From positions 1 to 64,000 of the forward strand of contig JAFLUM010000005.1 of the NCBI GenBank assembly GCA_022508805.1: a stretch of 64,000 nucleotides of DNA, read 5' to 3'. This DNA is from Oscillospiraceae bacterium. Lineage in GTDB: Bacteria; Bacillota; Clostridia; Oscillospirales; Acutalibacteraceae. Positions 42,267 through 51,104 of the stretch are shown here, in pieces. The position numbers and the translations under genes were made by a program. Below the pieces are notes generated by a model, which had not been told where the DNA came from, ran no database searches, and saw nothing but the letters and a program-made list of their open reading frames with translations. Each line of letters starts with the position of its first letter. Position 1 is the stretch's first letter.

Positions 42267-43875
42267 AATTTATGCTCTTGCGTTTGACATCGGAACGACC
42301 GGAGTAAAAACCTGCCTGTTTAAAATCAGCGACCGCATCGAGCTTATCAGTGCTGCCAGCGAAGGCTACAAGCTCTATGTTATGCCGGGCGGCGGAGCAG
42401 AGCAGGAACCTGATGAATGGTGGGCAGCTATGTGCTCCACCTCAAAGACAGTCATTAAAAAAGCGAAGATCGACCCCGCTGAAATTTACGGAATTTCTTT
42501 CTGTTCTCAGATGCAGGGTCTTGTTCTTGTGGATAAGGACGGTAACGCTGTTCGCCGTGCGTTCAGCTATATGGACCAGCGTGCCACCGAGGAGTTAAAA
42601 AAGGGTATCGCCTACGGTCCGCAGATAGCGGGTGCAAATATCCCGAAACTGCTTCGCTCATTGCAGATAACGGGTGCTGTTGCGGCAAGTGTCAAGGACC
42701 CCGTATGGAAATACAAATGGGTGGAGGCAAACGAGCCTGAAAACTTTGCAAAGGTACATAAATGGCTCGATGTTAAAGAGTATCTCATCTGCCGTATGAC
42801 AGGCGAATTCATAATGACAAGGGATTCAGCCTTTTCAACTATGCTTTACGACATCAGAAACGGCAAACACTGCTGGAGTCCTGAAATATGCAAAATGCTG
42901 GGTGTAAATACCGAGCACCTTGCAAAGATAATCGACTGCACCGACAAGGCAGGTACGCTTCGCGAAAAGCAGGCCGAGGAGCTTGGTCTTGTCCCCGGAA
43001 TCCCCGTATTCGGCGGCGGCGGTGATGCAACGCTTATCGGCGTAGGTGCCGGTGCGGTTGCCAAAGGTGACACTCACGTTTATCAAGGCACATCAGGCTG
43101 GGTATCCACGGTTGTTGACAAGAGCATCGTTGATGCAAACGCAATGATAGCTGCCATCGTTGGCGCCGAGGACGGCAGATACAACTATTTCGCCGAGCTT
43201 GAAACGGCAGGCAAATGCGTTGAGTGGGTCAAGGATCACTTAGCCCTTGACGAGATCGACGTTTATCTTAATAAACAGCACGACTTTAAGCACAAAAAGG
43301 CGGATATGGAGGTCGTATATACCAACCTCTACGACTATATGATGGCTGTCGTTGATTCTATCCCTGCGGGAAGCGGCGGAGTAATTTTCACTCCGTGGCT
43401 CCACGGCAACCGCTGCCCCTTTGAGGACTCCAACGCGAGAGGCATGTTCTTTAACATAAGCCTTGAAACGGGCAAGACAGAGCTTATCAGAGCGGTGGTC
43501 GAGGGCGTGTGCTTCCATCTTCGCTGGATGCTTGAGGCGCAGGACAAAAAGGTTCCCACCTCAAAGACTATTCGCTTTGTAGGCGGCGGAGCGCTGTCCG
43601 ATGTGACCAGCCAGATACTCGCCGACTGCACGGGCAAGGTAGTCGAAACGGTTGAAAGTCCGCAGAACGTGGGCTCTGTGGGCGCGGCAGTGCTTATTGC
43701 GGTAAGCGCAGGTCTTATAAGCGATATCAATGATGCAAAAAGGCTTATACCCGCATCAAAAACCTTTACGCCGAATATGAAAAACAAATCGGTGTACGAT
43801 AAGAATTACGCCGTATTCAAAGAGCTTTACAGATCAAACAAAAACAACTTTGAGCTGCTCAACAAGCTTAAATAA
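42256..43875 (+). CDS. FGGY-family carbohydrate kinase (xylulokinase-like)
   Basis: A 539-aa sugar kinase of the ribulokinase/xylulokinase/glycerol kinase group. ATP-binding start ALAFDIGTTGVKTCLF, substrate motif SFCSQMQGLVL, the YMDQRA block, and the C-terminal FVGGGALSDVTSQILADCTGK FGGY signature are seen. Sugar specificity is uncertain; D-xylulose or a related ketose fits best. A strong hairpin terminator follows. Confidence 0.87.
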   Translation: MGNEIYALAFDIGTTGVKTCLFKISDRIELISAASEGYKLYVMPGGGAEQEPDEWWAAMCSTSKTVIKKAKIDPAEIYGISFCSQMQGLVLVDKDGNAVRRAFSYMDQRATEELKKGIAYGPQIAGANIPKLLRSLQITGAVAASVKDPVWKYKWVEANEPENFAKVHKWLDVKEYLICRMTGEFIMTRDSAFSTMLYDIRNGKHCWSPEICKMLGVNTEHLAKIIDCTDKAGTLREKQAEELGLVPGIPVFGGGGDATLIGVGAGAVAKGDTHVYQGTSGWVSTVVDKSIVDANAMIAAIVGAEDGRYNYFAELETAGKCVEWVKDHLALDEIDVYLNKQHDFKHKKADMEVVYTNLYDYMMAVVDSIPAGSGGVIFTPWLHGNRCPFEDSNARGMFFNISLETGKTELIRAVVEGVCFHLRWMLEAQDKKVPTSKTIRFVGGGALSDVTSQILADCTGKVVETVESPQNVGSVGAAVLIAVSAGLISDINDAKRLIPASKTFTPNMKNKSVYDKNYAVFKELYRSNKNNFELLNKLK

Positions 43876-43886
43876 AATACAAATTT

Positions 43887-43925
43887 TGACCCGCAGAACG
43901 ATTTCTCATTCTGCGGGTCAGTTTT
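43887..43925 (+). terminator. Terminator of the TetR-kinase unit
   Basis: TGACCCGCAGAA and TTCTGCGGGTCA, 12-bp perfect arms, followed by GTTTTC. Confidence 0.9.
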
Positions 43926-44084
43926 CGCTCCCTTTTTGAGAAAACTGCGAAATTCTGACTAATAAACTCATATAAAATCGAGAAAATCATATTAAAAATT
44001 AAGAAAAATTGTGAAAAAACGAGATTTTAGTATGCTGTATGCAAAAAACGGGCGAAATTGGCCAAAAAAGTCAAAAAACTATAT

Positions 44085-44113
44085 TTGCAGTTCATATGAA
44101 CTTATGATATAAT
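44085..44113 (+). promoter_or_regulatory. Promoter of the DUF1836-NfeD-SPFH operon
   Basis: TTGCAG (44085-44090) and TATAAT (44108-44113) are 17 nt apart. A TTCATATGAA palindrome (44091-44100) lies in the spacer. Confidence 0.65.
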
Positions 44114-44145
44114 CAAGACACGATAAAAAAAGGAGGTGAGACCAT

Positions 44146-44706
44146 ATGCTTGAATGTATTCCGGGAACGGTGCTTAAATTTAACAGTTCTGCGTCCGAGG
44201 ACTGCTATTCTGTGATCTCGCCGCTTTTGACGGTAACAAAAGGTCTGACATTATCGCAGGTTAGGGCGCTTACGGGTCTGGAGGCTTCCACCATACAGAA
44301 CTGGGTAAAACGCGGCTGGGTAAAAAATCCCGAAGGCAAAAGATACTGCGAAGACCAAGTCGTACGCATTATCCTTATAAATATGATGCGCGGTTCAATG
44401 CAGATGGAGCAAATAGCCTTTCTTATGAGCTACATCAACGGATCGGTTGAGGACAGGTCGGACGACATTTTGCCTGACAGTGAGCTTTTTAACATCCTGT
44501 GCAGCATAATATATTTGTGCGAGGAAACCTCTGTCACGGATACGGAATATCTTGACTCGGTTATAAAAAAGCAGGTCGAGCGCGTAAATATTACGGATGA
44601 ACGATCTCGCAAAAAGCTTGAAACGGCGCTTAGAGCAATGGTGCTTGCTATTCTTTCTACACAGATAAAAGCAATGGCACAGGAGGCATTTGCATTGCTT
44701 GAATAA
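44146..44706 (+). CDS. DUF1836 protein (MerR-like HTH)
   Basis: A 186-aa protein with an N-terminal MerR-like DNA-binding region (GLTLSQVRALTGLEASTIQNWVKRGWVKNPEGKRY) followed by a helical domain typical of DUF1836. AAAGGAGGTGA sits before the ATG. It opens a rightward operon with the DUF6054-like, NfeD and SPFH genes and may autoregulate it. Family function is not established. Confidence 0.82.
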   Translation: MLECIPGTVLKFNSSASEDCYSVISPLLTVTKGLTLSQVRALTGLEASTIQNWVKRGWVKNPEGKRYCEDQVVRIILINMMRGSMQMEQIAFLMSYINGSVEDRSDDILPDSELFNILCSIIYLCEETSVTDTEYLDSVIKKQVERVNITDERSRKKLETALRAMVLAILSTQIKAMAQEAFALLE

Positions 44707-44721
44707 AATGGAGGTTTGGAT

Positions 44722-45054
44722 ATGACTGATTTTTATGTTACGGTTTCGCTTAATGATGCATTAAGGCTTATTGACAACGAAATACACAATTCAATAACCG
44801 GTGAAACGCTTGACAGATATACGGCATTTAATGACAGCGGCAGAGCCGTGACAGTCTCCGTATATGAAAAGCATTATTACAGAGCGGGTAACCGCCTGAC
44901 ACTCACGGTGACGGCAGATAATTGTTCAGGGCGCACGCATATCCACACAGTCGGCGGCGGAGGAGGTCAAGGTCTTTTCAGATTTGACTGGGGAGCAGGA
45001 AACAGCTTTGAGGACTGTGTAACAGTCGCTTTAAGTAAATATATTATAAGATAA
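44722..45054 (+). CDS. DUF6054-like small protein
   Basis: A 110-aa protein. The pattern of an N-terminal amphipathic helix, VSVYEKHYYRAGNRLTLTVTA, a Gly-rich turn (VGGGGGQGLFRFDWGAGNSFE) and a terminal helix fits DUF6054 proteins, from memory. Function unknown. GGAGG precedes the ATG at 44722. It lies between DUF1836 and NfeD genes with short gaps. Confidence 0.6.
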   Translation: MTDFYVTVSLNDALRLIDNEIHNSITGETLDRYTAFNDSGRAVTVSVYEKHYYRAGNRLTLTVTADNCSGRTHIHTVGGGGGQGLFRFDWGAGNSFEDCVTVALSKYIIR

Positions 45055-45069
45055 AAGGAGGGGAAGGCT

Positions 45070-45513
45070 GTGGAATTTTTGATACAAAATCAATGGGCTT
45101 TGTGGCTTGCCGTGGGAATATTCTTCCTCATAATCGAGCTTGTCACAACGGCGCTGGTGTCGATATGGTTCGTCCCCGCCGCGGTGATAACCTGTCTGGT
45201 ATCGCTTGTGATGGACTCGATTTTATGGCAGATACTTATATTCATAGCTTTAAGCGCAGTATTTATGGTCGTGTTCCGAAGGATATACAGGAAATATATC
45301 AAAAAGGATCGTGACGAAGTACGCGCCGAAGAAAAGCTCATCGGAAAAAGCGCCGTTACCGTTGAAAAAACGGATTCACACGGCGGAAAGGTTCTTGTAG
45401 GTGACGTTTACTGGAGGGCGGTAAGCGCAGACGGAGAGCCCATAGAAAAAGACACAACCGTAATTATAAGGGACGTAAACGGTACGACTCTTATTACGGA
45501 AAAAGAAAACTAA
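45070..45513 (+). CDS. NfeD-family membrane protein
   Basis: A 147-aa short NfeD: two to three membrane segments (ALWLAVGIFFLIIELVTTALVSIWF, and ILWQILIFIALSAVFMVVF) followed by a cytosolic OB-fold (GKSAVTVEKTDSHGGKVLVGDVYWRAVS). NfeD proteins pair with SPFH proteins in membrane microdomain organisation, as here, where the SPFH gene is next. GTG start after GGAGGGG. Confidence 0.9.
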   Translation: MEFLIQNQWALWLAVGIFFLIIELVTTALVSIWFVPAAVITCLVSLVMDSILWQILIFIALSAVFMVVFRRIYRKYIKKDRDEVRAEEKLIGKSAVTVEKTDSHGGKVLVGDVYWRAVSADGEPIEKDTTVIIRDVNGTTLITEKEN

Positions 45514-45534
45514 TTATAAAAAGGAGAAATCATT

Positions 45535-46431
45535 ATGCCAGCAATTTTATTCATCGTTGCAATCATTGCGGTAATCGTAATCGGAATCATCGTAGCAAAC
45601 GTACGCATCGTACCTCAGGCGAACGCCTTTGTCATTGAGCGTCTCGGTTCATATTATGACACCTGGGACACGGGTCTTCATGTGAAAATCCCGATCATCG
45701 ACCGAGTTGCCAAGAGAGTAAGCCTTAAAGAGGCTGTTGTGGACTTCCCGCCCCAGCCCGTTATCACAAAGGATAACGTCACAATGCAGATAGACACGGT
45801 AGTTTTCTATCGCATAGTTGACCCCAAGCTTTTCACATACGGTGTTGAGCGCCCCATGATGGCTATTGAAAACCTGACTGCTACCACACTTCGTAACATC
45901 ATCGGCGATATGGAGCTTGACTCAACGCTGACCTCGAGAGATACTATTAACTCACAGATCACCAACGTGCTTGACGTGGCGACGGACGCGTGGGGAATTA
46001 AAATCAACCGCGTGGAGCTTAAAAACATTATGCCGCCCAAGGAGATTCAGGACTCCATGGAGAAGCAGATGAAGGCTGAGCGTGAGCGCCGCGAAAAGAT
46101 CCTTCAGGCAGAAGGTGAAAAGAAATCGGCTGTCCTTGTTGCCGAGGGCGAAAAGGAATCGGCTATTCTTCGTGCCGAGGCTGTAAAAGAGGCTAAGATC
46201 CGTGAGGCCGAGGGTGAGGCTGAGGCCATACTCAAGATCCAGCAGGCTACCGCCGAGGGTATTGAGATGATCAACAGAGCTGCTCCCGGCAAAGAAGTCA
46301 TCAGCATAAAGGCTCTTGAGGCTTTTGCAAAGGCTGCCGACGGTAAGGCGACAAAGATAATCATTCCGTCAGAGATCCAGGGTCTTGCAGGACTTGCATC
46401 CTCCATCACCGAGCTTGCTTCTAAGGACTGA
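45535..46431 (+). CDS. SPFH/stomatin-family protein (QmcA/paraslipin type)
   Basis: A 298-aa protein: one N-terminal membrane segment (ILFIVAIIAVIVIGIIVANV), the band-7/SPFH domain (VPQANAFVIERLGSYYDTWDTG to GIKINRVELKNI), and a long coiled-coil of AEGEKESAxxRAEAxKEAxxREAEGEAEA repeats. It oligomerises at membranes as a scaffold, with NfeD as partner. AAGGAGA precedes the ATG. Confidence 0.93.
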   Translation: MPAILFIVAIIAVIVIGIIVANVRIVPQANAFVIERLGSYYDTWDTGLHVKIPIIDRVAKRVSLKEAVVDFPPQPVITKDNVTMQIDTVVFYRIVDPKLFTYGVERPMMAIENLTATTLRNIIGDMELDSTLTSRDTINSQITNVLDVATDAWGIKINRVELKNIMPPKEIQDSMEKQMKAERERREKILQAEGEKKSAVLVAEGEKESAILRAEAVKEAKIREAEGEAEAILKIQQATAEGIEMINRAAPGKEVISIKALEAFAKAADGKATKIIIPSEIQGLAGLASSITELASKD

Positions 46432-46485
46432 TTTTAAATCTGATATTTTGGCAGCAAGACAAATCAAAATTTAGGGGCAAAAGTG

Positions 46486-46635
46486 ATGTATGAGTATAAA
46501 GTTCTGGTGTTGAAGGTAAAAGAATGCGAGGAACCCCTTAACGGTCTTGCAAAAGAAGGCTGGAGATTAGTTGCGATGGTTCCAACAGTTAATCTAATGG
46601 TATATGGTGTTGTCGCAACATTAGAAAAAAGATAG
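46486..46635 (+). CDS. Small DUF4177-like protein
   Basis: A 49-aa protein beginning MYEYKVLVLKV and containing LNGLAKEGWRLVAM and a terminal VVATLEKR, the pattern of DUF4177 (YEYKxV...LNxLGxEGWELV...ATLKR). GGGG lies 8 nt before the ATG. It follows the SPFH gene by 54 nt in the same orientation and is followed by a terminator. Confidence 0.72.
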   Translation: MYEYKVLVLKVKECEEPLNGLAKEGWRLVAMVPTVNLMVYGVVATLEKR

Positions 46636-46714
46636 AGAATTAAATTTCGGCTTATCGTAAGAACACTTTTGTAAGCAGAGAGTAAAATGATATAACCCGT
46701 ACATCCTAAAACGA

Positions 46715-46750
46715 AACGGTAAGGCATAAAAACCTTACCGTTTTTTCTTT
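46715..46750 (+). terminator. Terminator after the SPFH/DUF4177 genes
   Basis: AAACGGTAAGG-CATAAAAA-CCTTACCGTTTTTTCT. Confidence 0.9.
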
Positions 46751-46840
46751 AAGCATCTGTAGCACATATCGAATATTTAAGAATAAGCAGTGTTCTATTC
46801 GTGACAAACAAGCCTAAAAGTCTTGCTTTTTAGTCCTCAA

Positions 46841-47809
46841 TCACTGTATTTTTTCAAATAATAGCCGATGCACTTGCAAACTTTGATCTTGATTGGCTTC
46901 GCGTGTTAGACACGCATGATGGAAATCAGTAAACACCCCAGTATAATGGGCAACCAATCGGGGCAGTGAGTCATCCTGATATAAGATTTCCTCTTTGTCT
47001 CCTTGCATCCATATCACGCACTGATTAGAATGATTCAAAAGCAATCTTCCGTTAGAATTTGAAAATTTTAAACTCGTTGATTTATAGTTGCGCCCTAAAT
47101 CCCAACCTGTGCGAATCAATATAGTACAATCTCGGCTTTGATATTGATGCTCAGCATGATAAATTGTAGTACCATCCGTTTGATCATCCTGCTTTACCAA
47201 TGTAAAATCAGAAAGCGTTGTTAATCTGGAGCACACGCTCAATGCATTAACACCGCTATCTAAAAAGCTCCCTCCTAAAGCGCGTTTTTGCTCTATTACA
47301 TTTCTGTTTTCCATATAGGGATCATAAAAGCCGCATTCTACCCGACACAACTCATCGAGACCAAAATTTTGTCTTAACAAATCCTTATTTTTAAGAAACC
47401 ATTCCACATCTCTCGCAAATGCTGCATGATAGGCAATATGAAGAATTACATTATGCAGTTTTGCTTCTTGATATAGCGTTTCCAATTCTCCAAAAGACAT
47501 TGTTGCTGGTTTTTCCAATAAAATATTCTTTTTTTGCTTAATTCCAGTACAAGCCAACGCAAAATGCGTAGCAGGTGGAGTTGCAATCAACACAGCATCA
47601 ATATTTGGATCTTGAAATAATTCTTCGCTATTCTGATAGATGTTAATCCTGTTTTTTTGCTCTGGTAAGAGTTCGGCGAGAAATTTTCCCCGCTTGTTTA
47701 TATCGGTATCACATACAGCCAATAACTGGTAAATCTCTTGTGTTTGCTTCAACGCTTGAAGCTGAGTAGGGAAAATGGATCCCAGACCAATCACGCCAAG
47801 TCGTATCAT
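46841..47809 (-). CDS. Gfo/Idh/MocA-family oxidoreductase
   Basis: A 322-aa NAD(P)-dependent sugar or polyol dehydrogenase fold. The Rossmann motif GVIGLGSIFPTQL is at the start, DAVLIATPPATHF and LLEKPATMSFGELE follow, and the C-terminal domain contains FLDSGVNAL. The usual EKP catalytic lysine is present. It overlaps the STAND NTPase gene by 4 nt, so the two proteins are made together. The gene is AT-rich compared with the rest of the window, suggesting horizontal acquisition. A metabolic substrate is not evident; linkage to an NTPase sensor suggests a regulatory or defence-related role (inference). Confidence 0.85.
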   Translation of the reverse strand: MIRLGVIGLGSIFPTQLQALKQTQEIYQLLAVCDTDINKRGKFLAELLPEQKNRINIYQNSEELFQDPNIDAVLIATPPATHFALACTGIKQKKNILLEKPATMSFGELETLYQEAKLHNVILHIAYHAAFARDVEWFLKNKDLLRQNFGLDELCRVECGFYDPYMENRNVIEQKRALGGSFLDSGVNALSVCSRLTTLSDFTLVKQDDQTDGTTIYHAEHQYQSRDCTILIRTGWDLGRNYKSTSLKFSNSNGRLLLNHSNQCVIWMQGDKEEILYQDDSLPRLVAHYTGVFTDFHHACLTREANQDQSLQVHRLLFEKIQ

Positions 47810-50169
47810 TTTTTACCCTCCAAAATGTATTTATAAACACCAATCGTTTGAATCTGACGCTCCAATTCTTGTTTTATCTGTTTGGCATCGTTTTCATAAC
47901 CCGCCCGATCAAGTGCATACTGTAACGCGGCCAGCCCAAAAGCACGACCTGACTGATAGCCTGTCTTTTCAACAATCAGAATGGCCTGCTTGGCCAGTGT
48001 GATGCCTTGACGGGTATCTCCTAAAGTAGTATAGGCCGCAGAGGCGGCAGCTAAGGCTTTTCCTAATTCAATATCATTATTACTGTCCTCATTCTGTTGT
48101 TTCGCTTTATTAAACCACTCTAATGCTTGTCCCGGATCAACAATACAAGTTGCCTCCGTCATATTGGTGAATAATTTTCCCATATAGGCTCGAAGTTCAT
48201 GCTCTTCTGCAATATGTAAAGCAGAGCGGTATATAATTTGAGCCTCGGAATACTGTTTTTGAAAGCGATAAATATGTCCTTTTATGCGAAAAAGTTCAAT
48301 CTGATCATACAAAGTAAGTTTGTCAGAACATAACAGCTGCTCCACAATTGATAAAGCTTCTTCGAATTCACCTTTTAAAAAAAGTAAGTCAGAATACTTC
48401 ATAAAGACAGTGTTATATATATGATCCGGTATCGTAGTTCTAATCAGAGCCATCTCATCTGTAAGATCTTTATATGCCTGAATGCATTCATCATAATGGC
48501 CCAGAAGATGTCTAACTTGGATTTTGAGATAGCGATACATATAGAACCATACGCCTAGATATTCCTGTTTCAAAGGATACTGTTCAATCAAAATTTCTGC
48601 TTGCTGCAACTGCCCAATCCTGCGCAAGCGAATCAATTCTGCAAAGACCGCCAGTGCCTGAATTGGCGTATTATGATTGAAAAATGTCGGATTCAAAATG
48701 CTGTGTATTTCATTCCAAAATCCCATATTAGCGTAACACTCAACAGCTTGTACGCATTTCTCTTGAATGCTCTCCATACATTTTGGTTCCGTATATATGG
48801 CATCTAGAACAGCAACTAAATATGGATAATTACCACCCGCCGGTTGCTGAATAATATAGTCTAATATACTCTCCAATATACTGTTCTTTCTATTTTGTTC
48901 CATGTGATCTTTGAGATGCAGCCGAACGCTTTCGTCCACCTTCCAAAGACTTTTTTGTCCCTCTACAGGCAAAAAAATTGATTTTTCAAATAGAATCTGA
49001 AGCTGTTCTACACTATAAATAAGCGATTGACGTTTTAAAAGCTCCATAGCGAAGGCTTCATTAAAACACTTAGGAATAGAAAGTATTTTAATTGCACATT
49101 TGTCTTTATCAGATAGATGGCGTATATAGCGATCTATCACCTTTTCTCCTTTTTTTAAGGAATTTAAATCAAAATTTTCACCGTCATTTATACTTGATTC
49201 ATAAATATCCACACACATATCCAGATATAACGGAACTCCTCCGGCTCGTTGTGCAATCGTTTCTACAATCTCAGTGTCTGTTATTGGCACTTGATTTAGA
49301 AACCATCTGCAATCTTCAATGGATAAGTTATCTAAAAGGTGCTGATTCAAATAATCATTCCATTCACGATCTTCTTTATCCCAACGTAACCGATCTCTAG
49401 AAGCAATTACAATTCGCAAAATGTCTGATGACAGAAACAGTTCTCTTAGCCATTCCTCTCGCTCAACAGATGGTGTTCCGCGTTCTGTTCGCGCCAATAA
49501 ACTTTCGTATGAATCCAAAAACAGCACATGTATATGCCCTTTGGTCGCTGCATAGGAAATACACAAACCTAGATAATATGGTAACCGTTCAAAAATTTCA
49601 AACTCATTCAAATTTATCAGTTCAGCGATTTCTTCCTTATATTTAGTGCGGAATCTTAAATCTTTTATTAGAGAGATACATTTATTCAGTGCAGCCGTGG
49701 GTATGCAGGCAGAAGCAGTCCCCAAACTAATTATCTCATTCAAAACATCCACTATAGGAGAAGACAGCATTTGATTTTTACTTAAAATTTCATCGACTGT
49801 CATTTTTGCTTTTGCACAATATTGTAATAATGCATAATCAAACAAACCGCAGTCCCCATGAATACCGTTCCGAATTGCCATCAGGATATTAACCGGATTT
49901 GCATAGTCGTAAGCATCCAGGCTGATAAATATGTTGTGGAACACATACGGCTTTACAGATGAATAGACCTCCGAGGATTCAAATAAGAGCCCTTTAAGCA
50001 ATCTTGATTTTCCGATTCCGCCCTTGCCGTAATACACTACAATTTCTTGAGGAATTACGTCCATTTTCTGCACGCTATTAAGAAATACAGCCCTAGGCTC
50101 TACACGGTCGGTAAAGATTCTCTGTGCTTTAAATCTTTCTTTTTTCTTTGAAAATTTACTCTGCAACAT
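47806..50169 (-). CDS. STAND-type NTPase with C-terminal helical (TPR-like) repeats
   Basis: A 787-aa putative signalling NTPase. Walker A GKGGIGKS is at residues 48-55; the Walker-B-like strand HVLFLDSYESLL and a sensor RIVIASRDR follow, as in AAA_16/NACHT-like STAND proteins. Residues 450-780 form helical hairpins: LLFLKGEFEEALSIVEQLL, IYRFQKQYSEAQIIYRSAL and AAYTTLGDTRQGITLAKQAI read as TPRs. There is no obvious N-terminal effector domain, so the co-translated oxidoreductase may be the output. AAGGAGA precedes the ATG. Codon use is AT-rich, unlike the genes to the left. Confidence 0.82.
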   Translation of the reverse strand: MLQSKFSKKKERFKAQRIFTDRVEPRAVFLNSVQKMDVIPQEIVVYYGKGGIGKSRLLKGLLFESSEVYSSVKPYVFHNIFISLDAYDYANPVNILMAIRNGIHGDCGLFDYALLQYCAKAKMTVDEILSKNQMLSSPIVDVLNEIISLGTASACIPTAALNKCISLIKDLRFRTKYKEEIAELINLNEFEIFERLPYYLGLCISYAATKGHIHVLFLDSYESLLARTERGTPSVEREEWLRELFLSSDILRIVIASRDRLRWDKEDREWNDYLNQHLLDNLSIEDCRWFLNQVPITDTEIVETIAQRAGGVPLYLDMCVDIYESSINDGENFDLNSLKKGEKVIDRYIRHLSDKDKCAIKILSIPKCFNEAFAMELLKRQSLIYSVEQLQILFEKSIFLPVEGQKSLWKVDESVRLHLKDHMEQNRKNSILESILDYIIQQPAGGNYPYLVAVLDAIYTEPKCMESIQEKCVQAVECYANMGFWNEIHSILNPTFFNHNTPIQALAVFAELIRLRRIGQLQQAEILIEQYPLKQEYLGVWFYMYRYLKIQVRHLLGHYDECIQAYKDLTDEMALIRTTIPDHIYNTVFMKYSDLLFLKGEFEEALSIVEQLLCSDKLTLYDQIELFRIKGHIYRFQKQYSEAQIIYRSALHIAEEHELRAYMGKLFTNMTEATCIVDPGQALEWFNKAKQQNEDSNNDIELGKALAAASAAYTTLGDTRQGITLAKQAILIVEKTGYQSGRAFGLAALQYALDRAGYENDAKQIKQELERQIQTIGVYKYILEGKK

Positions 50170-50371
50170 TTGCTTATCTCCTTAAAATAAAATGAAAAAC
50201 TATTGTAAATTAAATATCTTCCTTCGAGATACTGACTCATATTCTTCTCTAGATATCTCAATAAACATTTTATTCATTTATATTGCACTTCGAAATGTCA
50301 GGGCAGTCGGAACACTCGTTTTACTCTTTTCCATACTTTAGGATGGACAGACAATATGTCTTTTTTAACTA

Positions 50372-51022
50372 TCATTTCCTGCTTTTATGATCATCGTCAA
50401 TGTCTTTTGCCCAAGCGTCGCTGATTGGCACATTAGCACGCATGGCGCATACATTTTGAGAAACAGTATCAAATACTACCCGTGTGCCCTGACTGTCCGC
50501 AGTATAGTCAACAGCGCGGTTTCGGTCTATTCCGAAGCGCTTAGCCGTTTGCACCGCATCGATATTTGCTCCGATGAACAGAAATTCCCAGCCATATCTT
50601 TCCTTTTGGCGCTCGATCATCCTTTTCACTTCATCGCTGCTGTAGCGGTGACTTGCGTTCTCCATTCCGTCTGTTGTAATGACAAACATAATATGCGCAG
50701 GCACATCCTCGGGACGGGCATATTTATGGATGTTTCCGATGTGGTGTATTGCACCGCCGATGGCATCAATAAGTGCAGTACAGCCGCGAACGGTATAATC
50801 GCGGTCAGTCATCTTTGGAATATCAGTGAGCTTTAGGCGGTCGTGAAGCACCTCGCTGACATTGTCAAACAGTATGGTTGATACGTAGCACTCACCGTCC
50901 TGTTTTCTCTGCTTTTCGATCAGTGAATTGAATCCGCCGATGGTATCGCTCTCTAATCCTGCCATAGAGCCGCTGCGATCGAGAATAAATACCAATTCAG
51001 TTATGTTGTTTGTGTTTTTCAT
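50372..51022 (-). CDS. Von Willebrand factor A domain protein (TerY-like)
   Basis: A 216-aa protein that is essentially one VWA domain. The MIDAS metal site is intact: DRSGSMAG near residue 15, a Thr in GCTALIDAIG, and TTDGMENAS. It resembles TerY-type VWA proteins encoded in bacterial stress and conflict gene clusters. The start is the ATG at 51022 behind GGAGG. It is last in the leftward island operon, 82 nt after the macro-domain gene. Likely a metal-dependent adaptor for the other proteins (inference). Confidence 0.85.
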   Translation of the reverse strand: MKNTNNITELVFILDRSGSMAGLESDTIGGFNSLIEKQRKQDGECYVSTILFDNVSEVLHDRLKLTDIPKMTDRDYTVRGCTALIDAIGGAIHHIGNIHKYARPEDVPAHIMFVITTDGMENASHRYSSDEVKRMIERQKERYGWEFLFIGANIDAVQTAKRFGIDRNRAVDYTADSQGTRVVFDTVSQNVCAMRANVPISDAWAKDIDDDHKSRK

Positions 51023-51104
51023 TTGTGTTACCTCCGATAAATTCATTTTGTGAGTTTATTATAATAAATTTACCGAAGTCTTTGGTCGCATAAAAAGCGA
51101 CAAA

